Below, piece after piece: positions 5,129 through 5,205 of a stretch of 5,205 nt of DNA. A model generated the notes under the pieces. That model searched no databases. It saw nothing but the letters and a program-made list of their open reading frames with translations, and was not told the DNA's origin. The translations under genes and the position numbers were made by a program. Positions within the stretch are counted from its first letter, which is position 1. The number at the start of each line of letters is the position of its first letter. Location of the stretch: the NCBI GenBank assembly GCA_004173415.1, contig SEHC01000169.1:1-5205 (forward strand), read 5' to 3'. The stretch comes from Lysobacteraceae bacterium. GTDB lineage: Bacteria > Pseudomonadota > Gammaproteobacteria > Xanthomonadales > Xanthomonadaceae.

Positions 5129-5205
5129 ATGGGCAAGGGTGATCGCAAGACCGCCAAGGGCAAGCGTTACAACGCTAGCTACGGAAATTCCCGCAAGCAG
5201 GTATC
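5129..5205 (+). CDS. Small ribosomal subunit protein bTHX, 5' part (cut by the right edge)
   Basis: Small, very basic protein of the 30S subunit; in Thermus, Thx sits in a cavity of the 30S head and stabilises rRNA packing. The 25 residues present begin MGKGDRKTAKGKRYNASYGN, matching the family's MGKGD-(R/K)-(R/K)-T-x-(K/R)-GK start and its conserved GxYGxxR-like segment (here ASYGNSR). There are nine Lys or Arg in 25 residues. The start is fixed by a strong AGGAG. The gap to the MerC-like gene is 65 nt and holds a stem-loop, so it may be read from its own promoter, although no convincing one was found. The C-terminus is outside the window; homologues in this group often have a longer basic tail than Thermus Thx. 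Confidence 0.88.
   Translation, partial: MGKGDRKTAKGKRYNASYGNSRKQV

Noticed and set aside
1..5205. CRISPR, insertion sequence, prophage or tRNA signals
   Set aside because: No repeat-spacer pattern, transposase motif, terminal inverted repeats or cloverleaf was seen on either strand.

Overview
The window is GC-rich DNA of bacterial chromosome type. Protein similarity, as far as it can be judged by eye, points to a gammaproteobacterium of the Xanthomonadaceae/Lysobacteraceae (Xanthomonas, Stenotrophomonas, Lysobacter, Luteimonas and relatives). The LpxH, GluRS and Zur sequences are clearly proteobacterial, and the small basic protein bTHX at the right edge fits that group. No mobile element, CRISPR array, tRNA or rRNA is visible.

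Layout, left to right: (1) the 5' end of lpxH (lipid A biosynthesis) on the minus strand, cut by the left edge; (2) a short divergent intergenic region with a hairpin and a possible -10 box; (3) gltX (glutamyl-tRNA synthetase) on the plus strand, followed after only 9 nt by zur (zinc uptake regulator), so the two are probably co-transcribed; (4) a convergent gap of 126 nt with two GC-rich stem-loops; (5) a large minus-strand gene for a ZnuD-type TonB-dependent outer-membrane zinc receptor with a His/acid-rich loop; (6) a short divergent promoter region carrying an AT-rich near-palindrome that looks like a Zur operator; (7) a plus-strand gene for a small membrane protein of the MerC-like family with a Cys-x-x-His-Cys motif and a His/Cys-rich tail; (8) the start of a gene for the small ribosomal protein bTHX, cut by the right edge.

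The central theme is zinc homeostasis. The regulator Zur lies beside two divergent genes that it probably controls through one shared operator: an outer-membrane receptor (ZnuD) and an inner-membrane MerC-like protein whose role in zinc handling is not established. The gltX product has lost all four zinc ligands of the E. coli enzyme, so the housekeeping gene paired with zur is predicted to be zinc-independent. The least described element is the MerC-like protein as a Zur-controlled partner of ZnuD. No ZnuABC-type transporter is present in the window.
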